The notes under the pieces were generated by a model, which searched no databases, had not been told where the DNA came from, and worked only from the letters and a program-made list of their open reading frames with translations. A stretch of DNA of 64,000 nt from Alteraurantiacibacter aquimixticola (GTDB lineage Bacteria > Pseudomonadota > Alphaproteobacteria > Sphingomonadales > Sphingomonadaceae), in contig NZ_SSHH01000002.1 of the NCBI RefSeq assembly GCF_004965515.1, positions 268,840-332,839 on the forward strand. Direction: 5' to 3'. A program made the translations under genes and the position numbers. Position 1 is the stretch's first letter, and every line of letters starts with the position of its first letter. Below, one piece after another: positions 9,272 through 18,713 of this stretch.

Positions 9272-11053
9272 ATGCAAGAAGCTCCTGCGATATTTGGTGT
9301 TGATCAGTCCTTAACGGGCAAGAGCTGGCGCTGGCTTGGCGGCAATATGCAGCTCGATGATCCCATGGCGGGCATTGCCGAGGACATCGTTAATCAGCTG
9401 CTGCTGGCGCGCGGCGTTGCGCGGCAAGATCTTGCGATGCACCGCGATCCCAGCCTGCGCGCATTCCTGCCCGATCCTTCGGAATTCAGGGACATGGACC
9501 GCGCCGCCGAACGCATCGCCGAGGCTGTGATCGCGCGCGAGGCGGTGACGATCTATGGCGATTACGATGTCGATGGCGCCACAAGCTCGGCCTTGCTGAT
9601 CCGCCTGTTGCGCATGCTGGGCCATGATGCGGGCCATTATATCCCCGACCGGCTGCTGGAGGGATACGGTCCTTCGGGAGAGGCGCTGGTGCGCATCGGG
9701 CAGGATGGATCCAGCCTGATCGTCACCGTCGATTGCGGCGCCATGGCGCATGAAGCGCTGGCCATGGCCAACGATGCCGGCGTGGACGTGATCGTGGTCG
9801 ACCACCACAAATGCTCGCCCGAACTGCCACGCGCCTATGCGCTGGTGAATCCCAACCGGCTGGATGAGAGCGACCTTGCCGCGGCCCACGGCCACCTTGC
9901 CGCAGTCGGCGTCGCCTTCCTGCTGGCCGTGGCGGTGGTGCGTACATTGCGCCAGCGCGGCTATTTCGCCGACCGTTCGGAGCCGGATCTATTCGCCTTG
10001 CTCGACCTCGTCGCGCTGGGCACGGTAGCCGATGTTGCTGCTATCCGGGGGCTCAACCGGGCCTTCGTGGCGCAGGGCCTCAAGGTAATGGCGCGCCGGC
10101 AGAACACCGGCATGGCCGCGCTGATCGACGCCTCTCGCCTCAACCGCGCGCCCAGCTGCAGCGATTGCGGATTCGCGCTGGGCCCGCGCATCAATGCCGG
10201 CGGGCGCGTCGGCGAATCAACGCTCGGCGTACGCCTGCTGACGACCGAGGACCCGGACGAGGCGCGGATCATTGCCGAGCAGCTCTCGCGCCTTAACGAA
10301 GAGCGCCGCGGGATCGAGGCAGCGGTGCAGGAAGCGGCAGAGGAGAAGCTGTCCGGCCAGCACAACCGCGCGGTGCAGCTGGTGGCGGGCCATGGCTGGC
10401 ATCCGGGCGTGATCGGCATCGTTGCCGGGCGGATCAAGGAGAAGACCGGCAAGCCCGCCATCGTCATCGCGCTGGATGAGGAGAGCGGACAAGGCAAGGG
10501 TTCGGGACGCTCGATTTCCGGCGTGGACCTTGGCGCGGCGATCATCGGCGCGCGCGAGACGGGCCTGCTGGTGGGCGGCGGGGGCCATGCCATGGCGGCA
10601 GGCCTCACGGTAGAGGAAGCGCGGCTGGATGCCTTCTCCGAATGGCTGGAGGAACGGCTGGCCCGCCCCGTCGCTCAGGCGAGCGCCAACCAGGTGCTCA
10701 AGCTCGACCTTGCCCTTGCCCCCGGCGGCCTCACCCCCGACCTCGTCGAAACGCTCGACCAAGCGGGGCCCTTCGGCGTCGGCTGGCCCGGTCCGCGAAT
10801 CGCCGTCGGGCCGGTGCGGCTGGTGAAGGTCGACATTGTGGGCACCGATCATGTCAGGCTGATCGCTGCGGGCGACGATGGCCGCTCGTTCAAGGCAATC
10901 GCCTTCCGTGCGGCGGAAAGCGATATGGGCCAGGCGTTGCTCCACGGTTCGCGCGGGCGCAAGCTGTGGCTCGCAGGGCGTGCAAAGATCGATGACTGGG
11001 GTGCGAGACCAGCAGCGGAACTGCATCTGGAGGATGCCGCCTGGGCCGACTGA
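9272..11053 (+). CDS. recJ: Single-stranded-DNA-specific exonuclease RecJ
   Basis: RecJ degrades single-stranded DNA from the 5' end in recombination repair and mismatch repair. The 593-residue length is normal. The DHH phosphoesterase motifs are present: YGDYDVDGATS (residues 95-105), TVDCGAM (152-158) and VDHHK (176-180), followed by DHHA1-type GGGGHAMAAGL and a C-terminal OB-fold region. The N-terminal ATG at 9272 is the first in frame after the divergent gene and gives the usual extension before the catalytic core. No SOS box is visible in the 64-base upstream gap. It is transcribed towards the tRNA-Glu pair. Confidence 0.95.
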   Translation: MQEAPAIFGVDQSLTGKSWRWLGGNMQLDDPMAGIAEDIVNQLLLARGVARQDLAMHRDPSLRAFLPDPSEFRDMDRAAERIAEAVIAREAVTIYGDYDVDGATSSALLIRLLRMLGHDAGHYIPDRLLEGYGPSGEALVRIGQDGSSLIVTVDCGAMAHEALAMANDAGVDVIVVDHHKCSPELPRAYALVNPNRLDESDLAAAHGHLAAVGVAFLLAVAVVRTLRQRGYFADRSEPDLFALLDLVALGTVADVAAIRGLNRAFVAQGLKVMARRQNTGMAALIDASRLNRAPSCSDCGFALGPRINAGGRVGESTLGVRLLTTEDPDEARIIAEQLSRLNEERRGIEAAVQEAAEEKLSGQHNRAVQLVAGHGWHPGVIGIVAGRIKEKTGKPAIVIALDEESGQGKGSGRSISGVDLGAAIIGARETGLLVGGGGHAMAAGLTVEEARLDAFSEWLEERLARPVAQASANQVLKLDLALAPGGLTPDLVETLDQAGPFGVGWPGPRIAVGPVRLVKVDIVGTDHVRLIAAGDDGRSFKAIAFRAAESDMGQALLHGSRGRKLWLAGRAKIDDWGARPAAELHLEDAAWAD

Positions 11054-11134
11054 GGGCCCTGCGCACATTTTCCCTGTCGGCAGGGCTTGACCGTTTGCCA
11101 ATGCCCCCCTAAGTGCGCCGCTCGCACCGCTAAT

Positions 11135-11209
11135 GGCCCCTTCGTCTAGCGGTTAGGACGCGGCCCTTTCACGGCTGAAACACGGGTTCGATTCCCGTAG
11201 GGGTCACCA
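11135..11209 (+). tRNA. tRNA-Glu (anticodon TTC)
   Basis: A full cloverleaf with encoded CCA. Acceptor GGCCCCT pairs with AGGGGTC, the anticodon stem CGGCC/GGCTG closes loop CTTTCAC with anticodon TTC at 11168-11170, and the T-arm contains GGTTCGATTCC. It is the first of two tandem tRNA-Glu genes separated by 40 bases. Confidence 0.97.
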
Positions 11210-11249
11210 GCGGTGCGCAATTGCCCCACAACCGGCATCTGCCTTTCGG

Positions 11250-11324
11250 GGCCCCTTCGTCTAGCGGTCAGGACGCGGCCCTCTCACGGCTGAAACACGG
11301 GTTCGATTCCCGTAGGGGTCACCA
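11250..11324 (+). tRNA. tRNA-Glu (anticodon CTC)
   Basis: Nearly identical to the tRNA-Glu just upstream: I see two differences in 75 bases, one in the D-loop and one changing the anticodon to CTC (11283-11285). CCA is encoded. The near identity points to a tandem duplication followed by an anticodon change. Confidence 0.97.
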
Positions 11325-11348
11325 GATAATCGGCAGCCCGGGTCACTC

Positions 11349-12602
11349 ATGGGTCACAAATATCCTTCCACCGAATTAGCCATTGGCACCCCGCCCGGCT
11401 TGCGGCTAAGGCTCCGGGCCATGGAGGGGCGTCACATACCTGCAGCTGGCATTGTGATTGCCGTGGTGACCGGCATCATCCTGATATTTGCCGGGGTCGA
11501 TCTCGCTATAATCGCTGCTGTCGTGCTGGTCTGGTGCGCATCCTTCTGGCTGGCCATGCCTCCCCCGCAAAAAGCCGCTCCGCCGCCGACCGAAGGGGTG
11601 CAGCTTACCCGTTCCGGCATGCGCGACCTGATCGAGCATTCGGGCCTGCCCATGCTGATGCTCGACGGGAATCGCATTATCGTGGGCAACAAGGCCGCGC
11701 GCGAGGCGATTGGCACGCATATCGTGGGCCAGGATGCCCGCGTCGCACTGCGCCACCCGGTGGCGGTGGACCTGCTCGACCGGGAGGAAGGCGGCAGCGC
11801 CGATGTGCAGGGCCTGACCGGCCCGCGCAGTTCGTGGCAGATGACTCGCACACCGATCGACCAGCGCTATAGCCTGATCGAGCTGATCAACCGCACATCC
11901 GAAGCCGATGTCAGCCGCGCGCATACCGACTTCGTCGCCAATGCCAGCCATGAGCTGCGCACCCCGCTTGCATCCATCATCGGCTATATGGAAACGCTGG
12001 AGGATGAGGGCGAAGACATGCCCGCGGCGCAGGTGGAAAAGTTCTACGCCACCGTATTGCGTGAGGCACGGCGCCTGCAGACGCTTGTGGACGACCTCAT
12101 GTCGCTGAGCCGGGTTGAGGCGGAAAAGCACGACCAGCCGCGCGAGCAGCTGGACCTGACCAAGCTGACGCAGCAGGCCGCGCGCGATGGTGCAGGCCCC
12201 GACAGGGTCAAGCGCGTGCGGCTGGAACTGCCGCCCCACCCGGTCATGATTCGCGGCGACCACAAGCAGCTGGAGCAGCTGGTCCGTAACCTCGTCGACA
12301 ATGCGCTGAAGTATGGCAGCGCGACGGAGAATGTGACCGTCTCCCTCGGCTCGGATGAGCGGGACATGGCGGTGCTTACGGTGAAGGATCGCGGCGAGGG
12401 AATCGCGGCCGAACACCTCCCGCATCTGACGCGGCGATTCTACCGCACCGATCCCAGCCGCAGCCGGGCAGCCGGCGGGACGGGCCTTGGTCTCGCGATT
12501 GTAAAACATATCGTCGAACGTCACCGCGGCCGGCTGGATATTGCCAGCAAGCTAGGCGTGGGAACGACAATCAGCGTGCGCATTCCGCAGGTCCGCGACT
12601 AG
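11349..12602 (+). CDS. phoR: Phosphate regulon sensor histidine kinase PhoR
   Basis: PhoR phosphorylates PhoB when phosphate is limiting. The protein has a hydrophobic N-terminal double segment (roughly residues 31-70), a PAS-like domain (about 85-180), a HisKA domain with His201 in ASHELRTPLAS, and an HATPase domain with DNALKYG and GGTGLGLAI. Length is 417 residues from ATG 11349, which lies only 25 bases after a tRNA; an internal ATG at 11421 would give a 393-residue protein that still keeps both membrane segments, and neither start has a strong ribosome site. The identity is supported by position: it opens the block porin-pstSCAB-phoU-phoB. Confidence 0.92.
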   Translation: MGHKYPSTELAIGTPPGLRLRLRAMEGRHIPAAGIVIAVVTGIILIFAGVDLAIIAAVVLVWCASFWLAMPPPQKAAPPPTEGVQLTRSGMRDLIEHSGLPMLMLDGNRIIVGNKAAREAIGTHIVGQDARVALRHPVAVDLLDREEGGSADVQGLTGPRSSWQMTRTPIDQRYSLIELINRTSEADVSRAHTDFVANASHELRTPLASIIGYMETLEDEGEDMPAAQVEKFYATVLREARRLQTLVDDLMSLSRVEAEKHDQPREQLDLTKLTQQAARDGAGPDRVKRVRLELPPHPVMIRGDHKQLEQLVRNLVDNALKYGSATENVTVSLGSDERDMAVLTVKDRGEGIAAEHLPHLTRRFYRTDPSRSRAAGGTGLGLAIVKHIVERHRGRLDIASKLGVGTTISVRIPQVRD

Positions 12603-12680
12603 GGGCAGACCTGCGGCCGCGCACCAACGCCATCCGAAAAGATGACGATTCGATTTCAATTTCGCGAATATCGGGGGATA

Positions 12681-12742
12681 CCGTCACAAAAGTGAAATGA
12701 AGCGGACATAGGGGGCACACACCGATGTCACATTTGACACAT
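12681..12742 (+). promoter_or_regulatory. Candidate PhoB-binding region before the phosphate porin
   Basis: CCGTCAC at 12681 and ATGTCAC at 12725 lie exactly 44 bases apart, four 11-base steps, and the second is followed after four bases by GACACAT. PhoB half-sites are 7-base TGTCA-containing units repeated every 11 bases, so the spacing fits. The match to consensus is only partial. The gene start is at 12757. Confidence 0.45.
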
Positions 12743-12756
12743 TTCTGGAGTGCCCA

Positions 12757-14106
12757 GTGAAGAAGCCACTACTTATTTCGCTCGCTGCCAGCACCGCGCT
12801 GGTCGCACCTGCTGCCCATGCGCAGACGGACGAAGTCACCGCCCTGCGTGCACAGATCGAGATGCTGCAGGCGCAGGTCGAAACGCTGTCTGCCCGCCTT
12901 GACGAGATCGAGGACGAGGCCGACGCGACGCAGGCCAGCGTCGTCGCCAACACCGCAGCCATCGCAGCCCCCGAAGTCGAAGATGACGGCATTGAAGTCG
13001 GCTTCTCCGGCGCGCCCGAAATCGAAGGCGAAGGCGGCTGGTCGTTCAAGCCGTTCGGCCGTCTCAATATCGATGCCGGCACTGTCGGCCTGCCCGATGG
13101 TCTTGGCCTTGAAGAAGGTTTCGGCAGCGAATTGCGCCGTGCGCGAATCGGTGTCGAGGGCGATATTCCCGGCGGCTTCGGCTACAAGATCGAGGTCGAT
13201 TTCGCCGGCGGCTCGGGCGAGCTGACCGACGCATTGCTGACCTACAAGACCGGCGACGTGAAGCTGACTGTGGGTCAGCACAACAACTTCCAGTCGCTGG
13301 AAGAGCTGACCAGCAGCCGCTGGTCCTCCTTCATCGAGCGCGCCGCCTTCACCGATGCCTTCGGCTTCGAGCGCCGCCTGGGCGTTTCCGCCGAATATAA
13401 GAGCGGCGACGTGATGGTGCAGACCGGCGTCTTCAGCGACAATATCGAAGACCTGCCGGGCAAGACCTTCAGCCTCGATGGCCGCGTGGTCTACTCCCCC
13501 GAAATCGGCGATGCGCAGCTCCACCTCGGCGGATCGCTGCACCTCACCGATATCGAATCGGGCGGGACCGTCCGTTATCGCCAGCGCCCGCTGGTGCATT
13601 TCACTTCCGAGCGGTTGGTCAACACCGGCAATATGGATGCCGAAAGCGAATTCGGCGCCGGCCTCGAAGCCGCGGCGATCGCCGGCCCCTTCCACATCGT
13701 GGGCGAAGGTTTCTGGCAGAGTGTGAACATGCCCGGCGCCGCTGACGATCCCGGCTTCTTCGGCGGCTATGTCGAAGTGGGCTACTACCTCACCGGCGGC
13801 GACAGCCGCGGCTACAAGGGCGGCAAGTTCGACCGCACGCGTCCGGCCAATCCGATCGACGAAGGCGGCCCCGGCGCGTGGCAGGTCAACCTGCGTTACG
13901 ATCACCTGGACCTGAACGATGGCAGCATCGTGGGCGGTACGCAGAATGGCTATATGGCTTCGCTGGTGTGGGTGCCGACCGACTATACCCGCGTTTCGGC
14001 GAGCTACGGCCATCTCGAATATGACAATGCCGCCTACGCCCTGCCCGGCGGCAGCACGTCCTACAGCGCCGACGTAATCGGCCTGCGGGGCCAGATCGAC
14101 TTCTGA
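12757..14106 (+). CDS. Phosphate-selective porin (OprO/OprP family)
   Basis: An outer-membrane channel expected to admit phosphate or polyphosphate under starvation. The 449-residue protein has a signal peptide cleaved near AAHA-QTDE (residue 22), then a short coiled coil (about residues 24-60, heptad-like QIEMLQAQVETL), which in this family helps trimerisation, and then a beta-barrel ending in GLRGQIDF with the terminal phenylalanine typical of outer-membrane proteins. Family features such as RRARIGVEGDIPGGFGYKIE and YKTGDVKLTVGQHNNF are clear. It stands between phoR and pstS, matching a Pho-regulon role, and has phased PhoB-like half-sites upstream. Confidence 0.88.
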   Translation: MKKPLLISLAASTALVAPAAHAQTDEVTALRAQIEMLQAQVETLSARLDEIEDEADATQASVVANTAAIAAPEVEDDGIEVGFSGAPEIEGEGGWSFKPFGRLNIDAGTVGLPDGLGLEEGFGSELRRARIGVEGDIPGGFGYKIEVDFAGGSGELTDALLTYKTGDVKLTVGQHNNFQSLEELTSSRWSSFIERAAFTDAFGFERRLGVSAEYKSGDVMVQTGVFSDNIEDLPGKTFSLDGRVVYSPEIGDAQLHLGGSLHLTDIESGGTVRYRQRPLVHFTSERLVNTGNMDAESEFGAGLEAAAIAGPFHIVGEGFWQSVNMPGAADDPGFFGGYVEVGYYLTGGDSRGYKGGKFDRTRPANPIDEGGPGAWQVNLRYDHLDLNDGSIVGGTQNGYMASLVWVPTDYTRVSASYGHLEYDNAAYALPGGSTSYSADVIGLRGQIDF

Positions 14107-14133
14107 TGCCACTGGCCGAAGCCGGCATGCCTT

Positions 14134-14184
14134 CCGTCACGAATGTGACCGTGGCATGTTCGGCTTCTGTCGTCTTTCCGTAAC
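14134..14184 (+). promoter_or_regulatory. Candidate PhoB box array before pstS
   Basis: CTGTCGT at 14167 and CCGTAAC at 14178 form a two-half-site Pho box with 11-base spacing (compare consensus CTGTCAT-N4-CTGTCAT). CCGTCAC at 14134 is a further match exactly 33 bases upstream, in phase. The same CCGTCAC-N4-GTGA string also occurs before the porin at 12681. pstS starts at 14230. Confidence 0.55.
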
Positions 14185-14229
14185 ACAGCGCCTCTACCGC
14201 GCCTCCAGTATTGAAGTGGAAGAAGAGAC

Positions 14230-15264
14230 ATGACCAAGACTTTCAAATTCGCCGCCGTCGCCCTGGGCGCCCTGACCATTGCCGCCTGCGGCAGCAATAC
14301 GGGCAGCACCGAGGGCCAGGCCATCCGCGCGGTGGGTTCCTCCACCGTCTATCCGTTCGCCACTGTCGTGAGCGAGACCTTTGCCCGCAACTATCCCGAC
14401 TATCCCTCGCCGCTCATCGAATCGACCGGCACGGGTGGCGGTATGGCGCTGTTCTGCGAAGGTGCTGGCGCGGATACGCCCAGCCTCGCCAATGCCTCGC
14501 GCCGCATGAAGCTGTCGGAATTCGAAACCTGCCAGGCCAATGACGTGACGGGCATCACCGAACTGCAGGTCGGCCTTGACGGCATCGCCTTTGCCGCCGC
14601 TCAGGGCGGGATCGACATGAACCTGACGCCGGAGATCGTCTATCGCGCGCTGGCCGCCAATCCTTATGGCGAAGAACAGACCGCCGAGAACTGGTCGGAC
14701 ATCGACCCGTCGCTGCCGAACCTGCCCATCCTGGTCTACGGCCCGCCCTCGACCTCCGGCACGCGCGATGCGCTGAAGGAACTGGTCCTCGAAGTCGGCT
14801 GCAAGGCTGGCACGCTGCCCGAAGGTCTTTCGGAAGAGCAGGAAGACCAGATCTGCACCGAAGTCCGTTCGGACGGCGCTTTCGTCGACCAGGGCGAGCA
14901 GGATAATCTGATCGTCCAGAAGATCGAGAGCAATCCGAACGCCGTGGGCGTGTTCGGCTATTCCTACCTCGAAGAAAATGCCGACCGTGTGAACGGCCTG
15001 TCGGTCAACGGCGTGGAGCCGACCTACGAAAACATCTCCAGCTTCGCCTATCCGGGCGCACGCCCGCTGTTCGTTTACGTGAAGAACGACCATGTCGGCG
15101 CGATCCCGGGCCTGGCCGAATTCCTCGGCACCTGGGCCGAAAGCTGGGGAGTTGGTGGTCCGCTTGCGCAGATCGGCCTTGTCGCCAGCCCTGAGGACGT
15201 TATGGCGCGCAACAACGCCGCTGTGACCGAGCTGCCGGCCCTGACCGCAGCCGACTTCGAATAA
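14230..15264 (+). CDS. pstS: Phosphate ABC transporter substrate-binding lipoprotein
   Basis: PstS captures inorganic phosphate in the periplasm and delivers it to the PstCA channel. The 344-residue precursor begins with a lipoprotein signal peptide whose lipobox TIAAC places the lipidated cysteine at residue 20. Phosphate-binding segments of the family are visible: AVGSSTVYPFA, ESTGTGGGM, and GPPSTSGTRDAL. It heads the transporter genes, with pstC starting 17 bases downstream, and has a candidate Pho box upstream. Confidence 0.95.
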   Translation: MTKTFKFAAVALGALTIAACGSNTGSTEGQAIRAVGSSTVYPFATVVSETFARNYPDYPSPLIESTGTGGGMALFCEGAGADTPSLANASRRMKLSEFETCQANDVTGITELQVGLDGIAFAAAQGGIDMNLTPEIVYRALAANPYGEEQTAENWSDIDPSLPNLPILVYGPPSTSGTRDALKELVLEVGCKAGTLPEGLSEEQEDQICTEVRSDGAFVDQGEQDNLIVQKIESNPNAVGVFGYSYLEENADRVNGLSVNGVEPTYENISSFAYPGARPLFVYVKNDHVGAIPGLAEFLGTWAESWGVGGPLAQIGLVASPEDVMARNNAAVTELPALTAADFE

Positions 15265-15281
15265 GGTAAGTTACACGAACG

Positions 15282-16667
15282 ATGTCACCAGCCATACCGC
15301 TTCTCCTCGCCATTGGGCTTGGGCTCGCCGGATGGCTGGTGGCCCGTTCGCGTGCCTGGCAATTCAAGGCCAAGGCGCCTGACGGGCGCCTTGCCGCCCT
15401 GCCGATCTATCATGCCTGGTATGCCGCCCTGTGGATCGGCCTGCCGGTGCTTCTCTTCGCGCTGATCTGGAACGCCATTTCCGGCGACCTGATCATGCAG
15501 CAAGTACTCGCCAGCGATGGCGCACAGACGCTGCCCGAATTCGGCATGCGGCGCGATGCGATCCTCAACGAGGCGCGCAATGTCGCCTCAGGCGCAGCCG
15601 ATCGCGCGATCATTCCCGAAGCGCGCGAGTTGGTCGAACCCTTCCGCTCGGCGACCAATTTCTACGGCTGGGTGGGCATTGCGATCTCGCTGATCATCGG
15701 CCTCGCGGGAGCTGCCTGGGCTTTCCTGCGCCTGAAACCCGATTTCACCGCCCGCACCCGCGTGGAAGGCGGCGTGCTGACAGTGCTGTTCCTCGCCTCG
15801 CTGGTGGCGATCCTCACCACTTTCGGCATCTTCCTGACGCTGGTTTTCGAGACTTTCCGCTTCTTCGGAATGGTCTCGCCCGTCGATTTCCTGTTCGGCA
15901 CGCATTGGGCGCCCGATCCGATGGCCAATGCGGCCAGCCCGGACGGCAGCCGCTATGGTGCAATCCCGCTGTTCTGGGGCACGATCTTCGTCGGTGCGAT
16001 CATCGCCATGATCGTGGCGATTCCCGTCGGCCTGATGAGCGCGATCTACCTCACGCAATATGCCGATCCGCGCCTGCGCAGTTGGATCAAGCCCGCGCTG
16101 GAGATTCTCGCCGGCGTGCCCACCGTCGTCTATGGCTACTTCGCCGCGCTGACGATCGCGCCTGCCATTCGCGACATCGCCATTTCCATCGGCATTTCCA
16201 ACGCCTCCAGCGAGAGCGCGCTGGCAGCCGGCCTCGTCATGGGCGTGATGATCATTCCGTTCGTCTCGTCGATGGCGGACGATTCGATTGCCGCCGTACC
16301 GCAGGCGATGCGTGACGGGTCGCTGGCCATGGGCGCGACCACGAACGAAACGATCCGCCGCGTGCTGATCCCCGCCGCCCTACCCGGCATCGTCGCCGGC
16401 ATCATGCTGGCGGTGAGCCGTGCGATCGGCGAAACCATGATCGTGGTGATGGCCGCCGGCTATGCCGCCAATCTCTCGGCCAATCCGCTCGAAGCCATGA
16501 CAACGGTGACCGTACAGATCGTTGCCATGCTGACTGGCGAGGCGAGCCTGGACCATCCGGCAACGCTCAGCGCCTTTGCCCTGGGCTTCGTGCTGTTCAT
16601 CATCACTCTCATCCTGAACATCATCGCCCTGCGCGTGGTGAAGAGGTTCCGCGAAGCTTATGAGTGA
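15282..16667 (+). CDS. pstC: Phosphate ABC transporter permease PstC (long alphaproteobacterial form)
   Basis: One of two membrane subunits of the high-affinity phosphate importer. At 461 residues it is well over 100 residues longer than the classical form because of an N-terminal extension with two extra membrane segments (about residues 4-20 and 45-66) and a periplasmic linker. The standard six-helix permease domain follows, with the EAA-type coupling loop around AVPQAMRDGSLAMGAT and ALPGIVAGIM, and GETMIVVMA. The gene overlaps pstA by eight bases, consistent with a coupled operon. Confidence 0.95.
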   Translation: MSPAIPLLLAIGLGLAGWLVARSRAWQFKAKAPDGRLAALPIYHAWYAALWIGLPVLLFALIWNAISGDLIMQQVLASDGAQTLPEFGMRRDAILNEARNVASGAADRAIIPEARELVEPFRSATNFYGWVGIAISLIIGLAGAAWAFLRLKPDFTARTRVEGGVLTVLFLASLVAILTTFGIFLTLVFETFRFFGMVSPVDFLFGTHWAPDPMANAASPDGSRYGAIPLFWGTIFVGAIIAMIVAIPVGLMSAIYLTQYADPRLRSWIKPALEILAGVPTVVYGYFAALTIAPAIRDIAISIGISNASSESALAAGLVMGVMIIPFVSSMADDSIAAVPQAMRDGSLAMGATTNETIRRVLIPAALPGIVAGIMLAVSRAIGETMIVVMAAGYAANLSANPLEAMTTVTVQIVAMLTGEASLDHPATLSAFALGFVLFIITLILNIIALRVVKRFREAYE

Positions 16668-17907
16668 TATCGTGAACCCCACCCGCACGCCTGCATTCGA
16701 GGCCCGGCTGAAGAAGCGCTATGCGGCTGAGCGGCGCTTCAAGGCGCTGGGCCTGTCGGCCATCGTCTTCTCGGTCGCTGTGCTGGTCTTCCTCCTCGCC
16801 ACGATGCTCGGCAACGGCATCGGCGGTTTCCAGCGCACCGTGTTCGAGGTGCCGGTGGACCTGTCGCGCATGGGTCTCGCCATTTCGGAGACCGAGAACG
16901 AGGCGAGCGCGGTGCGTGCGCTGCAGACGCAAGGGCTGCCCGAAATCGTCCAGTTCGCCGCCGAAGAAGCGCTGGGTCCGGAAGGCGCGGCCGAGATCAA
17001 TTCGGAAGCCTGGCGCGCCGTCGCCCGCGCGATCATCGCCGATCCCACGCTGGCGCAGGGCACCAACACCTTCCAGCTGATCACCAGCGAAGATCTCGCC
17101 TCCGCCTATGCGGGAGACGGGCAGGCTGCATTACAGCCACTGGCGCAGGAGCTGGCCGAACGCGGTCTGCTGCACGATGCCTTCGACCCCGGCTTCCTCG
17201 CCCGCTCCGACGCCACCGATCCGCAGCTGGTGGGTATCTGGGGGGCGCTGAAGGGATCGATCTACACCATGATCGTCACCCTGCTGCTGGCCTTCCCCGT
17301 GGGCGTGCTGGCAGCGCTTTACCTAGAGGAATATGCGCCGCGGAACCGCTGGACCGACATTATCGAAGTGTCGATCAACAACCTCGCAGCGGTCCCCTCG
17401 ATCATTTTCGGCCTACTGGGCCTCGCGGTCTTCCTTGCGATCTTCCCCGGCTATCGCTCCGCCCCGCTTATCGGCGGCATGACGCTGGCGCTGATGACGA
17501 TGCCGGTGATCGTGATTTCGGGCCGCAATGCGATCAAGGCGGTGCCGCCCTCGATCCGCGACGGCGCTCTCGCCATCGGTGCATCCCCGGTGCAGGTCGT
17601 GTTCCACCACGTCCTGCCGCTGGCCCTGCCCGGCATCCTGACCGGCACGATCATCGGCATGGCCCGCGCCTTGGGTGAGACCGCGCCGCTGCTGCTGATC
17701 GGCATGCGCGCCTTTGTCGCCACTCCGCCCGACGGTTTTACCGACAATGCCACCGTGCTCCCGATGCAGATTTTCCTGTGGTCCGACCAGATCGACCGCG
17801 GATTCGTCGAGCGCACCAGCGCGGCGATTATCGTGCTATTGATATTCCTCCTGCTGATGAATGGCATCGCCATCTATCTGCGCAACAAGTTCGAGAAGAA
17901 ATGGTAA
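16660..17907 (+). CDS. pstA: Phosphate ABC transporter permease PstA (DUF3333 form)
   Basis: The second permease subunit of the phosphate importer. The 415-residue length reflects the N-terminal DUF3333-type region (cytoplasmic basic stretch, one membrane helix near residues 27-48, then a long periplasmic segment) found in alphaproteobacterial PstA; the permease domain begins near [13 protein letters not shown]. The coupling loop ([26 protein letters not shown]) and [12 protein letters not shown] are conserved. It starts inside the end of pstC, and its TAA stop shares a base with the pstB ATG. Confidence 0.95.
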   Translation: MSDIVNPTRTPAFEARLKKRYAAERRFKALGLSAIVFSVAVLVFLLATMLGNGIGGFQRTVFEVPVDLSRMGLAISETENEASAVRALQTQGLPEIVQFAAEEALGPEGAAEINSEAWRAVARAIIADPTLAQGTNTFQLITSEDLASAYAGDGQAALQPLAQELAERGLLHDAFDPGFLARSDATDPQLVGIWGALKGSIYTMIVTLLLAFPVGVLAALYLEEYAPRNRWTDIIEVSINNLAAVPSIIFGLLGLAVFLAIFPGYRSAPLIGGMTLALMTMPVIVISGRNAIKAVPPSIRDGALAIGASPVQVVFHHVLPLALPGILTGTIIGMARALGETAPLLLIGMRAFVATPPDGFTDNATVLPMQIFLWSDQIDRGFVERTSAAIIVLLIFLLLMNGIAIYLRNKFEKKW

Positions 17908-18713
17908 TGGAACAGACCGAACTGGCCACTGCCGCGCAGCGCGTAGAGCCGACCAGCGCACCGAAGATCCATGCCGAGGGCGTTTCCGTCTACTACGGGG
18001 ACAAGAAGGCCATCGATCACGTCTCGATCGACGTGCATACGGAGCATGTGACCGCCTTCATCGGCCCCTCGGGCTGCGGCAAGTCCACCTTCCTGCGCGC
18101 ACTCAACCGCATGAACGACACCATCGCCTCCGCCCGCGTGGAAGGCGTGATCGAGCTCGATGGCGAGGATATCTACAATTCGGGCATGGACGTGGTGCAG
18201 TTGCGCGCGCGGGTGGGCATGGTGTTCCAGAAGCCCAATCCCTTCCCCAAGTCGATCTATGAGAACATCGCCTATGGGCCGCGGATCCACGGCTTGGCGC
18301 AGGGCAAGGGCGAACTCGACGCAATCGTGGAGAAGAGCCTGCAAAGGGCCGGCCTCTGGGAAGAGGTGAAGGACCGGCTGGAGGAATCGGGCACTGCGCT
18401 CTCCGGGGGCCAGCAGCAGCGCCTGTGCATCGCGCGCGCCATTGCAGTCGATCCCGAAGTCATCCTGATGGACGAGCCGTGCTCGGCCCTCGATCCCATT
18501 GCCACGGCCAAGATCGAGGAATTGATCGACGAATTGCGCGGCCGCTACGCCATCGTGATCGTCACCCACTCGATGCAGCAGGCGGCGCGCGTTTCGCAGC
18601 GGACGGCCTTTTTCCACCTCGGAAACCTGGTGGAATATGGACATACGTCGGATATCTTCACTAATCCTCGGGAGCAGAAAACCCAGGATTACATCACGGG
18701 TCGGTACGGCTAA
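17907..18713 (+). CDS. pstB: Phosphate ABC transporter ATP-binding protein
   Basis: The ATPase that powers phosphate import. The 268-residue protein has Walker [10 protein letters not shown] (residues 53-61), the phosphate-transporter Q-loop region [14 protein letters not shown], signature [14 protein letters not shown], Walker [13 protein letters not shown] and the switch histidine in IVTHSMQQ. I chose ATG 17907 because it overlaps the pstA stop as TAATG; an in-frame ATG two codons earlier is possible. The stop again overlaps the next start (phoU) as TAATG, so pstC, pstA, pstB and phoU are all translationally linked. Confidence 0.96.
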   Translation: MEQTELATAAQRVEPTSAPKIHAEGVSVYYGDKKAIDHVSIDVHTEHVTAFIGPSGCGKSTFLRALNRMNDTIASARVEGVIELDGEDIYNSGMDVVQLRARVGMVFQKPNPFPKSIYENIAYGPRIHGLAQGKGELDAIVEKSLQRAGLWEEVKDRLEESGTALSGGQQQRLCIARAIAVDPEVILMDEPCSALDPIATAKIEELIDELRGRYAIVIVTHSMQQAARVSQRTAFFHLGNLVEYGHTSDIFTNPREQKTQDYITGRYG

